From the NCBI GenBank assembly GCA_003527165.1, contig DPSI01000022.1, positions 1-5,977 on the forward strand: a stretch of 5,977 nt of DNA, written 5' to 3'. The position numbers were made by a program, and so were the translations under genes. Under the pieces are notes generated by a model, which was given only the letters and a program-made list of their open reading frames with translations, ran no database searches and was not told the origin of the DNA. The DNA is from Pseudomonas sp. (GTDB lineage: Bacteria > Pseudomonadota > Gammaproteobacteria > Pseudomonadales > Pseudomonadaceae). Shown here in pieces: positions 1 through 5,167 of the stretch (position 1 is its first letter; each line of letters starts with the position of its first letter).

Positions 1-252
1 GGCGGCGCGCTGGGCGATCACTGCGTTGTAGGCCACCGCGCCGACACCGCCGGGCATGTAGGTGACGCGCATCGGCGCCTCAAGCAGCCCTTCGTCCTTC
101 AGGCCGCTCTGGGCCAGTTTGCAGGTCAGGTCGAAGCCGCCGCCCGGTTTGGCCGGGGCGATGCATTCGGGGCGCTTGGGCTCTGCGAACAGCTGGCTGG
201 ACAGGACCAGGCAGGACGAGAGCAGGGCGATACGGCGGATTGCAGTTCTCAT
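1..252 (-). CDS. tctC: TctC, tricarboxylate-binding periplasmic protein (5' part; runs off the left edge)
   Basis: Periplasmic substrate-binding component of a tripartite tricarboxylate transporter (TctCBA), which binds citrate-like acids and hands them to the TctA/TctB membrane subunits. Only the first 84 codons are in the window; full proteins of the family are around 320 residues. Residues 1-23 form a signal peptide (Arg-rich start, hydrophobic core, cleavage probably after LFA). The mature start has PECIAPAKPGGGFDLTC (28-44), the family's first ligand-loop region with the glycine triplet, and two cysteines (30, 44) that could pair. YMPGGVGAVAYN (65-76) is a second typical TctC stretch. 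The start is set by AAGGAG six bases before the ATG. The gene lies 34 bp downstream of the opdH remnant on the same strand, so it was probably the second gene of an opdH-tctCBA operon and would now be transcribed through the dead porin. The tctBA genes would lie outside the window; that is inference. The substrate is assigned by family and by the neighbouring tctDE. Confidence 0.88.
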   Translation of the reverse strand, partial: MRTAIRRIALLSSCLVLSSQLFAEPKRPECIAPAKPGGGFDLTCKLAQSGLKDEGLLEAPMRVTYMPGGVGAVAYNAVIAQRAA

Positions 253-286
253 GAGTATCTCCTTTTGCTTCTTATTGTGGACGGCT

Positions 287-587
287 TTACCCGATCGGCA
301 GGCTGTGGCTGAAGATCAGGCGGTTTTCGTCGGCGTCACGGGCGAATCGTCACGCACCGGGAGTAGGTCGGTGCCGGCGCGGCCGCACCGGAGTCGAGCA
401 TGCCTATGGCATAGGGACCGAAGCCCACGGTGCCTTCGCGGATCGCGATTGAGGTAGATGTTTTGGGTGTGCAGGGGCGCGCTGCGGTCTTCGATGAAAT
501 CGGCTGGGCCTGGGGCGCCAACAAGGTGGCTGCGACCGCGGTGGCAGGACGAGCATGTGCGGGATTGTTTCTGACGGCGGTCAGCAT
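287..587 (-). pseudogene. opdH: opdH remnant: OprD-family tricarboxylate porin destroyed by internal deletions and frameshifts
   Basis: OprD-family porins are outer-membrane channels of about 420 residues; OpdH is the tricarboxylate member and sits between tctC and tctD in P. aeruginosa. Here only about 300 bp remain. A ribosome site (GGAG, 7 bases before ATG at 587) leads into a signal peptide MLTAVRNNPAHARP... ending LLAPQAQ. The reading then jumps frame into ADFIEDRSAPLHTQNIYLNR (504-445), the classic mature N-terminus of OprD porins. It returns to the first frame for EGTVGFGPYAIGMLDSG (437-387) and jumps again for AGTDLLPVRDDS. The final piece, DENRLIFSHSLPIG plus TAA (331-287), looks like the porin C-terminal strand. 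One missing G near 503 (CAGGCCCAGCC for an expected CAGGCCCAGGCC) explains the first shift. About 30 residues are lost after NRD, and some 300 codons between DDS and DENR. No single frame gives a porin, so it is non-functional. Gene identity rests on remembered family patterns and position. Confidence 0.8.
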
Positions 588-633
588 CCTGAATCTCCAC
601 TCTTGTTTTTGTTGTGACGGCGTTGGGCCGTTG

Positions 634-652
634 CAGGTGGTTCGAGCACCTG
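634..652. promoter_or_regulatory. Inverted repeat CAGGTG-N7-CACCTG (candidate operator or 5' hairpin)
   Basis: A perfect 6-bp dyad with a 7-base centre, 19 bp in all, lies 47 bp upstream of the opdH remnant start and 110 bp upstream of tctD. If the minus-strand TAGGAT at 664-659 is a -10 element, the dyad falls at the start of the opdH-tctC transcript. It could then be a repressor site or an mRNA hairpin. Nothing identifies the protein that would bind. Confidence 0.35.
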
Positions 653-667
653 AACGCGATCCTAGGC

Positions 668-682
668 GGCGAAACTTTCGCC
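668..682. promoter_or_regulatory. Inverted repeat GGCGAAA-C-TTTCGCC (candidate operator)
   Basis: A perfect 7-bp palindrome around a single central base, ending 80 bp before tctD. It overlaps the left half of the TTTC direct repeat (676-690), so the two may be one composite site or compete. A 15-bp symmetric site fits a dimeric regulator; which one is unknown. Confidence 0.4.
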
Positions 683-690
683 AGGCTTTC
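676..690 (+). promoter_or_regulatory. Candidate TctD box TTTCGCCAGGCTTTC upstream of tctD
   Basis: CTTTC (675-679) recurs at 686-690, an 11-bp period and so one helical turn, the arrangement favoured by OmpR/PhoB-type response regulators. The 15-mer at 676-690 matches 12 of 15 bases of a site at 5047-5061 in front of the TAXI gene. In both places exactly 32 bases separate the box from a GCTA(C/G)ACT octamer. It would sit near -59 to -45 relative to a start near 735. Assignment to TctD is inference from context. Confidence 0.45.
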
Positions 691-722
691 AAGGGTAAGC
701 AGCGTGCGGGGCGCCTTGTCGC

Positions 723-728
723 TACACT
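723..728 (+). promoter_or_regulatory. Putative -10 element TACACT for tctDE
   Basis: GCTACACT resembles Pseudomonas sigma70 -10 regions and lies 34 bp before the tctD ATG. No acceptable -35 is found 16-18 bases upstream, so activation by a bound regulator would be needed. The octamer recurs as GCTAGACT at the same distance from the matching box before the TAXI gene. Confidence 0.4.
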
Positions 729-762
729 GGCGCTCCGTTCCGTGTGTGGCAGAGGACAGGCA

Positions 763-1434
763 ATGCGGATTCTTCTGGTCGAGGACCATCCCCAGCTGGC
801 TGAAAGCGTGGCCCAGGCGCTGCGCGCCGCCGGATGGACGCTGGATCTGCTCAATGATGGCGTGGCGGCCGATCTGGCGCTGGCTACCGAGGACTACGCA
901 CTGGCGATTCTCGACGTAGGGTTGCCCCGGCTCGACGGCTTTCAGGTGCTGGCGAGGCTGCGTGAACGTGGCAAGACACTGCCGGTGCTGATGCTCACCG
1001 CGCGCGGCGAGGTGACCGATCGCGTCCATGGCCTTAACCTCGGCGCGGATGACTATCTGGCCAAGCCGTTCGAACTGTCCGAACTCGAAGCGCGGGTCAA
1101 GGCGCTGTTGCGGCGCAGCGTGGCCGGCGGTGAACGGCAGCAGAGCTGCGGCGCGCTGGTCTACGATCTGGACGCGCGACGCTTCAGCCTCGGCGGTCAG
1201 CCGCTGAGCCTGACCTCGCGGGAGCAGGCGGTGCTCGAAGCGCTGATTGCCCGGCCCGGGCGGGTCATGAGCAAGGACCAGCTGGCCGCGCAGGTCTTCG
1301 GCCTCGATGAGGACGCCAGTGCCGATGCCATCGAGATCTACATCCATCGCCTGCGCAAGAAGCTCGAGGGCAGTGCGGTACGCATCGTGACGTTCCGTGG
1401 CTTGGGTTATTTGCTGGAGGCAGTGGATGCCTGA
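763..1434 (+). CDS. tctD: TctD, OmpR-family response regulator for tricarboxylate uptake
   Basis: DNA-binding response regulator of 223 residues that receives phosphate from TctE and controls tricarboxylate transporter genes. The receiver domain (1-117) has the acidic pair E7-D8, the phosphoacceptor D51 in ILDVGLPRLDG, the switch T79 in MLTARGE, and K101-P102 in DDYLAKPFE. The winged-helix DNA-binding domain (about 127-220) shows LTSREQAVLEALIARPGRVM, the recognition region ADAIEIYIHRLRKKL and the wing VTFRGLGYLL. The ATG at 763 is chosen because it begins the receiver's first strand (MRILLVED) and follows AGAGGA by six bases. The same frame stays open further upstream, but that stretch has no family similarity. 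The gene overlaps tctE by 8 bp, indicating translational coupling. Function is assigned from the adjacent tctE, tctC and opdH remnant, as in P. aeruginosa and Salmonella. All key residues are present, so it should be active. Confidence 0.88.
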   Translation: MRILLVEDHPQLAESVAQALRAAGWTLDLLNDGVAADLALATEDYALAILDVGLPRLDGFQVLARLRERGKTLPVLMLTARGEVTDRVHGLNLGADDYLAKPFELSELEARVKALLRRSVAGGERQQSCGALVYDLDARRFSLGGQPLSLTSREQAVLEALIARPGRVMSKDQLAAQVFGLDEDASADAIEIYIHRLRKKLEGSAVRIVTFRGLGYLLEAVDA

Positions 1435-2833
1435 GGGGTTGCCGCAACGCGCCGGGAGCCTGCGTGCCGGGCTGTTGCGTCGGCTGGCGGTGCTGCTGAC
1501 GCTGTTGCTGGTGTTCAGTGGCTGGAGTGCCTACTGGAACGGTCGCGCGGCGGCCGATTCCGCCTATGACCGAACCTTGCTGGCCTCGGCCCGCGCCATC
1601 GCCGAGGGGCTGGTGACCAATGACGGCAAGCTGCGCGCCAACGTGCCCTACGTGGCGCTGGACACCTTCGCCTATGACAGCGCCGGGCGCATCTATTACC
1701 AGGTGCTCGACACCGAAGGGCGCCTGGTCAGCGGTTATGAAGACATGCCGGCCCCGAGTGCCGATATCCGCCGCACCGACGAATACCCTGCCCTGGCGCG
1801 CTTCTACGACGGCCAATTCAAGGGCGAGGGCGTGCGGCTGGTCAGTCTGCTGCAGCCAGTCAGCGAGCCTGAGCTCAACGGCGTCGCCGAGATTCGTGTA
1901 GCCGAAACCCTCGGCGCCCGTGAACGCATGGCGCGCAGTCTACTCACCGATACCCTGTGGCGGGTCGGCTTGCTGGCGATCACGGCCTTGCTACTGGTAT
2001 GGCTGGCGGTAAGCGCTGCACTACGGCCATTGGGCAAGCTCAGCGAAGCCGTGGAGCTGCGCCAGCCGGACGACCTCAGGCCGCTGCCTCTGGTAACGGT
2101 GCAGCGTGAACTCAAGCCGCTGGCGGCCGCACTCAACCATTTCACCGAGCGGCTGCGCGGCCAGTTCGAGCGCCAGGCGCAGTTCATCGCCGATGCCGCC
2201 CACGAACTGCGCACGCCGCTGGCGGCGCTCAAGGCGCGGATCGAATTGGGCCTGCGCGAACAACAGCCGCAGCGCTGGCGGGAGACCTTGGAGGAAGCCG
2301 GGGCGCATACCGATCGGGTGATCCACCTGGCCAACCAGCTGCTCTCGCTGGCGCGCATCGAGAGTGGTGCGCAAGCCATTGCCGAGGGTGGCGCGCAACG
2401 ACTCGATCTGAGCCGGTTGGCCCGCGAGCTGGGGTTGGCGATGGCTGCGCTGGCGCACAAGCGCGGCGTCGCCATCGCTCTGGAAGCGGACCGTCCGGTA
2501 TGGATCCAGGGTGAGCCGACGTTGCTCAGCGAGCTGCTGAGCAACCTGTTGGACAATGCCCTGGCGCATACACCGAGCGGCGGCAACGTGGTGTTGCGAG
2601 TGCGAGAGGAGGGTGTGCTGGAAGTCGAGGATGATGGGCCCGGAATCGCACCCGAAGAGCGCGAGAAAGTCTTCGCCCGTTTCTACCGCCTGCAACAACA
2701 GGGGTATGGCGCCGGGCTCGGCCTGGCCATCGTCGGCGAGATCAGCCGCGCCCATCGTGCCACCATCGAACTGGGGCAGGGGACGTTGGGCGGGCTGCTG
2801 GTCAGGCTGCGCTTTCCAGTGAATGTCGGTTGA
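1427..2833 (+). CDS. tctE: TctE, membrane sensor histidine kinase
   Basis: Inner-membrane sensor kinase of 468 residues that phosphorylates TctD. Transmembrane helix 1 spans about 16-35. A periplasmic sensor of the 2CSK_N type (about 38-172) follows, with ANVPYVALDTFAYDSAGRIY at 71-90, then transmembrane helix 2 (about 177-199). A linker contains the LRPLGKL element. The HisKA domain holds H259 in DAAHELRTPL. The ATPase domain has N373 and N377 in LSNLLDNALAHTP, the G1 box DDGPGIAP (402-409), the F box VFARFYRL (415-422), and the G2 box GAGLGLAIV (428-436). Every catalytic motif is intact. The ATG at 1427 lies inside the last codons of tctD and follows GGAGG by six bases; a possible start at 1397 adds ten residues without a better ribosome site. 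The ligand is probably citrate or a related acid by family, but the sequence does not prove it. It ends one base from the stop of the convergent diguanylate cyclase. Confidence 0.87.
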   Translation: MPEGLPQRAGSLRAGLLRRLAVLLTLLLVFSGWSAYWNGRAAADSAYDRTLLASARAIAEGLVTNDGKLRANVPYVALDTFAYDSAGRIYYQVLDTEGRLVSGYEDMPAPSADIRRTDEYPALARFYDGQFKGEGVRLVSLLQPVSEPELNGVAEIRVAETLGARERMARSLLTDTLWRVGLLAITALLLVWLAVSAALRPLGKLSEAVELRQPDDLRPLPLVTVQRELKPLAAALNHFTERLRGQFERQAQFIADAAHELRTPLAALKARIELGLREQQPQRWRETLEEAGAHTDRVIHLANQLLSLARIESGAQAIAEGGAQRLDLSRLARELGLAMAALAHKRGVAIALEADRPVWIQGEPTLLSELLSNLLDNALAHTPSGGNVVLRVREEGVLEVEDDGPGIAPEEREKVFARFYRLQQQGYGAGLGLAIVGEISRAHRATIELGQGTLGGLLVRLRFPVNVG

Positions 2834-2834
2834 C

Positions 2835-4736
2835 TTAGATCGCCTCGTCCGGCTCGGCGATCAGTGCTTGGTTGCGGCCATTGCGCTTGGCTCGGTACAG
2901 CGCTGCGTCGGCCGCCGCGAGCAATTGTGCCGAGGAGCGAACCGCCGGTGGGAGCAGCGTGGCCACGCCGATGCTGACTGTTAGATTCAGGCAGTCATCA
3001 CCGCAGACCGGGCGGAGCTCGGCCACTGCTGCGCGGATCCGCTCGGCCTGCTCACTGGCCTGGCGGCTGTCGATTCCCGGCAACGCAATGACGAACTCCT
3101 CGCCGCCATAACGCGCCACCACATCACCGGCGCGCTGCCCATGCTGTTTGAGCGTGGCGGCGACCAGGCGCAGGCATTCATCGCCGAAGGGATGCCCATA
3201 AGTGTCGTTGACCTGTTTGAAATGATCGATATCGAGTAGCAGCACTGACAGAGGCCTCTCGATGCGCTGCGCGCGGCGGATTTCCTCGTCGAGCATCAGG
3301 TCGAAGTGGCCACGGTTGGACAGTTGTGTCAGCGCGTCGGTGATGCTCATGCGGGTCAGCTGCTCGTTGACCTGTTCCAGCCCGCGCTTGGCTTCTTCCA
3401 GCGCTCGGGTCCGCTCGGACACCCGAGCCTCCAGCACCTCGTTGGCGCGCATCTGTAAATCCAGTGTTTGCTGCTGCGCGCGCAGGCGCGACTCGCGTTC
3501 CTGCGCCAGCGCCTCGGAGGTTCGCAGCGCGTCGTTCCGAGCCTGAATACGATACTCACGTTCATGGTTGATGCGTTCGGCCAGCGCCATCGACAGCAGC
3601 ACGAACTCGGTGAACATGCCAATCAGTTGACCGTTGAGAGTCCACGCGTTGAGCGGCAGCAGCCCTTCCAGGGCCAACAGATGGGCGATCGTGAAGAACA
3701 GCAGGGCCGACCAGGCAAGGGTGAGCATGCGGGCCGAGGCGTTGCCACGGATCCACAGCGTGACGGTCACGGCTATGGTCAGTCCGCAGTGGATCAGTGC
3801 CATTACTTCGATCGCCAGGTAGCGTGTCAGCGCCGGTGCGAGCAGTATCGCCAGCAGCACTGTGGCCCAGTAGTACAAGAGCAGCAGGGTCACCTGCCAG
3901 ATCCAGCCACCGTAGCGTCTGATGCCGAGGAAGTGGCTGGCGAACACCAGCGGGGTAAAAAAGCACAGCGCCGCTGAAAGGCCGTAAAAGCGATGGGAGA
4001 ATGGTGGCGTGTTCGGCCAAAGAAAGAGCTGGCCGAAGCCGGTGATGGTCAGCACGTAAAACAATGCGCTGAGCAGATAGGTGACATACAGCAGGTAGCT
4101 GATGTCACGGGTGAATACGAACAGGCTGCAGTTGTACAGCAGGATCACCAGCATGCCGCCGAAGAACAGGCTGATCATCGCGACATCGGCGATCTTGGTG
4201 GCGGCGAAGCCGGTCTCGTCGGCGACGGTCAGCGGCAACGCAATCATCTCGCGTGATTGCACGCGCATATAAACCACCGCAGATTCGCCGGCGCGCAGTT
4301 CAAGGGGATATACGAAGTTGTGGTCAGCTCTAGGGCGCTCGCGCATCGGCACGGTATCGCCGGCACGCATTGGCGGGCCCCATTGGCCGCGGGTCGGATA
4401 GAACAGACGCACGTGCACGTGGTCCAGCACTGGCCATTTCAGGCTGAGATGCCAGACGCCGGTCGGAGCGGTTGCGTTATGCAGTGTGAAGCGCAGCCAT
4501 ACGCCCTGCGGCTGCTTGCGCAGATTGGGTTGCTTCAGCGGCTGCCAGGGCCAGGCGGCGGTGTTGGCGGTTGCGAAGTCCGCCTCGCCGTGACCGGCGA
4601 CGTACTCTATGGCTCCGGCTCGCAGTTCGTGTGCGTTCTGGGCGACCAGTGCCGGCCTGACATCGGCTATCGCCAGGCCGCCGGAACCTGCGAGCAGAAC
4701 GAAAAGAGCAAACACCGTCAACGGATGGCAACGCAT
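2835..4736 (-). CDS. 7TMR-DISM diguanylate cyclase (GGDEF) membrane protein
   Basis: Makes cyclic di-GMP from two GTP in response to an outside signal. The protein has 633 residues. Residues 1-24 form a signal peptide. An extracytoplasmic 7TMR-DISMED2 carbohydrate-binding-like domain follows (about 30-175, with WLRFTLHN and WPVLDHVHVRLF). Seven hydrophobic helices span about 184-387 (7TMR-DISM_7TM), and a charged coiled coil 390-462 is rich in E, R and Q. The GGDEF domain (463-626) has SITDALTQLSNRGHFD, metal-binding D502 in LLDIDHFKQVND, and the active site RYGGEEF with GGEEF at 544-548. R535-A-G-D538 lies five residues before GGEEF, the standard product-inhibition I-site. No EAL domain is present. 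The ATG at 4736 is preferred because it begins the signal peptide and has AAAAGGG eight bases upstream. A TTG start 25 codons further up falls inside the likely -35 box. The ligand and the process it controls are unknown; attachment or biofilm control is typical for the family. Confidence 0.92.
   Translation of the reverse strand: MRCHPLTVFALFVLLAGSGGLAIADVRPALVAQNAHELRAGAIEYVAGHGEADFATANTAAWPWQPLKQPNLRKQPQGVWLRFTLHNATAPTGVWHLSLKWPVLDHVHVRLFYPTRGQWGPPMRAGDTVPMRERPRADHNFVYPLELRAGESAVVYMRVQSREMIALPLTVADETGFAATKIADVAMISLFFGGMLVILLYNCSLFVFTRDISYLLYVTYLLSALFYVLTITGFGQLFLWPNTPPFSHRFYGLSAALCFFTPLVFASHFLGIRRYGGWIWQVTLLLLYYWATVLLAILLAPALTRYLAIEVMALIHCGLTIAVTVTLWIRGNASARMLTLAWSALLFFTIAHLLALEGLLPLNAWTLNGQLIGMFTEFVLLSMALAERINHEREYRIQARNDALRTSEALAQERESRLRAQQQTLDLQMRANEVLEARVSERTRALEEAKRGLEQVNEQLTRMSITDALTQLSNRGHFDLMLDEEIRRAQRIERPLSVLLLDIDHFKQVNDTYGHPFGDECLRLVAATLKQHGQRAGDVVARYGGEEFVIALPGIDSRQASEQAERIRAAVAELRPVCGDDCLNLTVSIGVATLLPPAVRSSAQLLAAADAALYRAKRNGRNQALIAEPDEAI
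2838..2862. terminator. Weak hairpin GATCGCC-N11-GGCGATC at the tctE/cyclase convergence
   Basis: A perfect 7-bp inverted repeat with an 11-base loop covers the last codons and stop of the cyclase and begins 5 bp after the tctE stop. It is placed where a bidirectional terminator is needed, because the two stop codons are one base apart. No run of T follows on either strand, so it is not a canonical intrinsic terminator. It may slow polymerase or protect 3' ends, or may reflect coding repetition. Confidence 0.3.
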
Positions 4737-4782
4737 AGCTAGCGCCCTTTTGGAATTCCGCTGGCACGCAAGCGAGCCGCGA

Positions 4783-4811
4783 GTAATATTCAGTCGTGAT
4801 TCTGGCGTCAA
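4783..4811 (-). promoter_or_regulatory. Sigma70-like promoter of the diguanylate cyclase
   Basis: On the minus strand TTGACG (4811-4806) and TATTAC (4788-4783) are separated by exactly 17 bases. The -35 matches consensus in 5 of 6 positions and the -10 in 4 of 6. Transcription would start near 4776, giving a leader of about 40 bases before the ATG at 4736. The promoter overlaps the upstream TTG start, which argues against that start. Confidence 0.55.
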
Positions 4812-4978
4812 AAACGGTACGGCGAATGCCCTCGCGATAGTATCACCATGAACAGTATCGGATGAGCTGCCGTGCCCGCGTGATATGGCAATAGCCGCAA
4901 AGGCGCGATGTGCTGCGATTCCGCAAGTGGTGCGGTCGCTGATAATGTCGCAATCCGCTCTGCGTGCTGGAACGCGTC

Positions 4979-4994
4979 ATGGGCCGATGGGCCG
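4979..4994 (+). repeat. Tandem duplication ATGGGCCG x2
   Basis: Two perfect adjacent copies of an 8-bp unit, followed by a degenerate GTGGGTC. This is probably a replication-slippage duplication in non-coding DNA; no function is apparent. Confidence 0.6.
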
Positions 4995-5046
4995 GTGGGT
5001 CTGATTGGTCGGGATAAAGTATCAGCGCGCGTTGCTGCCCAGGTTG

Positions 5047-5061
5047 TTTCGCTCGGGTTTC
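5047..5061 (+). promoter_or_regulatory. Candidate TctD box TTTCGCTCGGGTTTC upstream of the TAXI gene
   Basis: GTTTC (5046-5050) repeats at 5057-5061 with an 11-bp period. It matches the box before tctD at 12 of 15 positions (TTTCGC, GG and TTTC shared) and is followed by the same 32-base gap to a GCTAGACT octamer. This suggests that one OmpR-family regulator, most simply TctD, acts at both promoters. No binding evidence is available. Confidence 0.42.
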
Positions 5062-5093
5062 CATCGTTTTACTCGCGAAATCCGATGGCCTGC

Positions 5094-5099
5094 TAGACT
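5094..5099 (+). promoter_or_regulatory. Putative -10 element TAGACT for the TAXI gene
   Basis: TGCTAGACT carries an extended -10-like TG upstream of TAGACT, 68 bp before the ATG at 5168. The positions where a -35 should lie show no TTGACA-like sequence, consistent with an activated promoter. The transcription start would be near 5106. Confidence 0.38.
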
Positions 5100-5167
5100 C
5101 CCATCTTCTTGCTAATGCTCACGAGGCAGCGCGAGGCAATCCAAAACAACCAATAAGGAGTGAATCC

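Larger units (their letters stand above)
588..762. other. Divergent intergenic region between dead opdH and tctD
   Basis: This 175-bp stretch once separated two divergent promoters (opdH-tctC leftward, tctD rightward). It holds an inverted repeat at 634-652, a second one at 668-682, and a direct repeat at 676-690 overlapping the second dyad, all described separately. A -10-like TAGGAT on the minus strand (664-659) begins 10 bases past the GAAAG-N6-GAAAG reading of the direct repeat, which would suit an OmpR-type activated opdH-tctC promoter. No convincing -35 was found for either direction, as expected for activator-dependent promoters. Confidence 0.5.
4737..5167. other. 431-bp divergent intergenic region, no gene supported
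   Basis: It separates the leftward cyclase from the rightward TAXI gene. It holds the cyclase promoter (4783-4811), three AGTATC words (4839-4844, 4854-4859, 5018-5023), a small dyad CCGCA-N5-TGCGG (4921-4935), a tandem octamer duplication (4979-4994), the candidate TctD box (5047-5061) and a -10-like element (5094-5099). Short open frames at 4843-5064 (minus) and 4908-5096 (plus) have no ribosome site or recognisable protein and are not called. A small RNA cannot be excluded. Confidence 0.6.

Noticed and set aside
211..252. Possible lipoprotein signal (LSSC at residues 11-14) in TctC
   Set aside because: The hydrophobic run before the cysteine is only about four residues, and a normal signal peptidase I site (LFA then EPK) follows, as expected for a soluble periplasmic binding protein.
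430..762. Upstream extension of the tctD reading frame to an ATG at 430
   Set aside because: The added 111 residues cover the opdH remnant and the regulatory repeats and resemble no receiver-domain leader. The ATG at 763 starts exactly at the first receiver strand with a ribosome site.
316..1347. Long minus-strand open frame of 343 codons across tctD and the intergenic region
   Set aside because: Most of it is antisense to tctD, where high-GC third positions keep opposite frames open. Only its last part, ADFIEDRS...NRD, is meaningful, and that belongs to the opdH remnant.
1804..2755. Two long minus-strand open frames opposite tctE
   Set aside because: They are shadows of tctE: Arg/Ser-rich or His/Gln-rich translations with no domain pattern and no ribosome site.
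4737..4811. TTG start for the cyclase, adding 25 residues
   Set aside because: The TTG at 4811 lies within the TTGACG -35 box of a well-spaced promoter and would put 25 polar residues before a normal signal peptide.
4843..5096. Small open frames of 73 and 62 codons in the intergenic region
   Set aside because: They lack a ribosome site, hydrophobic pattern or recognisable motif, and they overlap each other on opposite strands.
4737..5167. Sigma54 promoter for the TAXI gene, as often seen with carboxylate transporters
   Set aside because: I looked for TGGCAC-N5-TTGC spacing. TGGCAC at 4762 is not followed by TTGC at the right distance, and no other candidate was seen.
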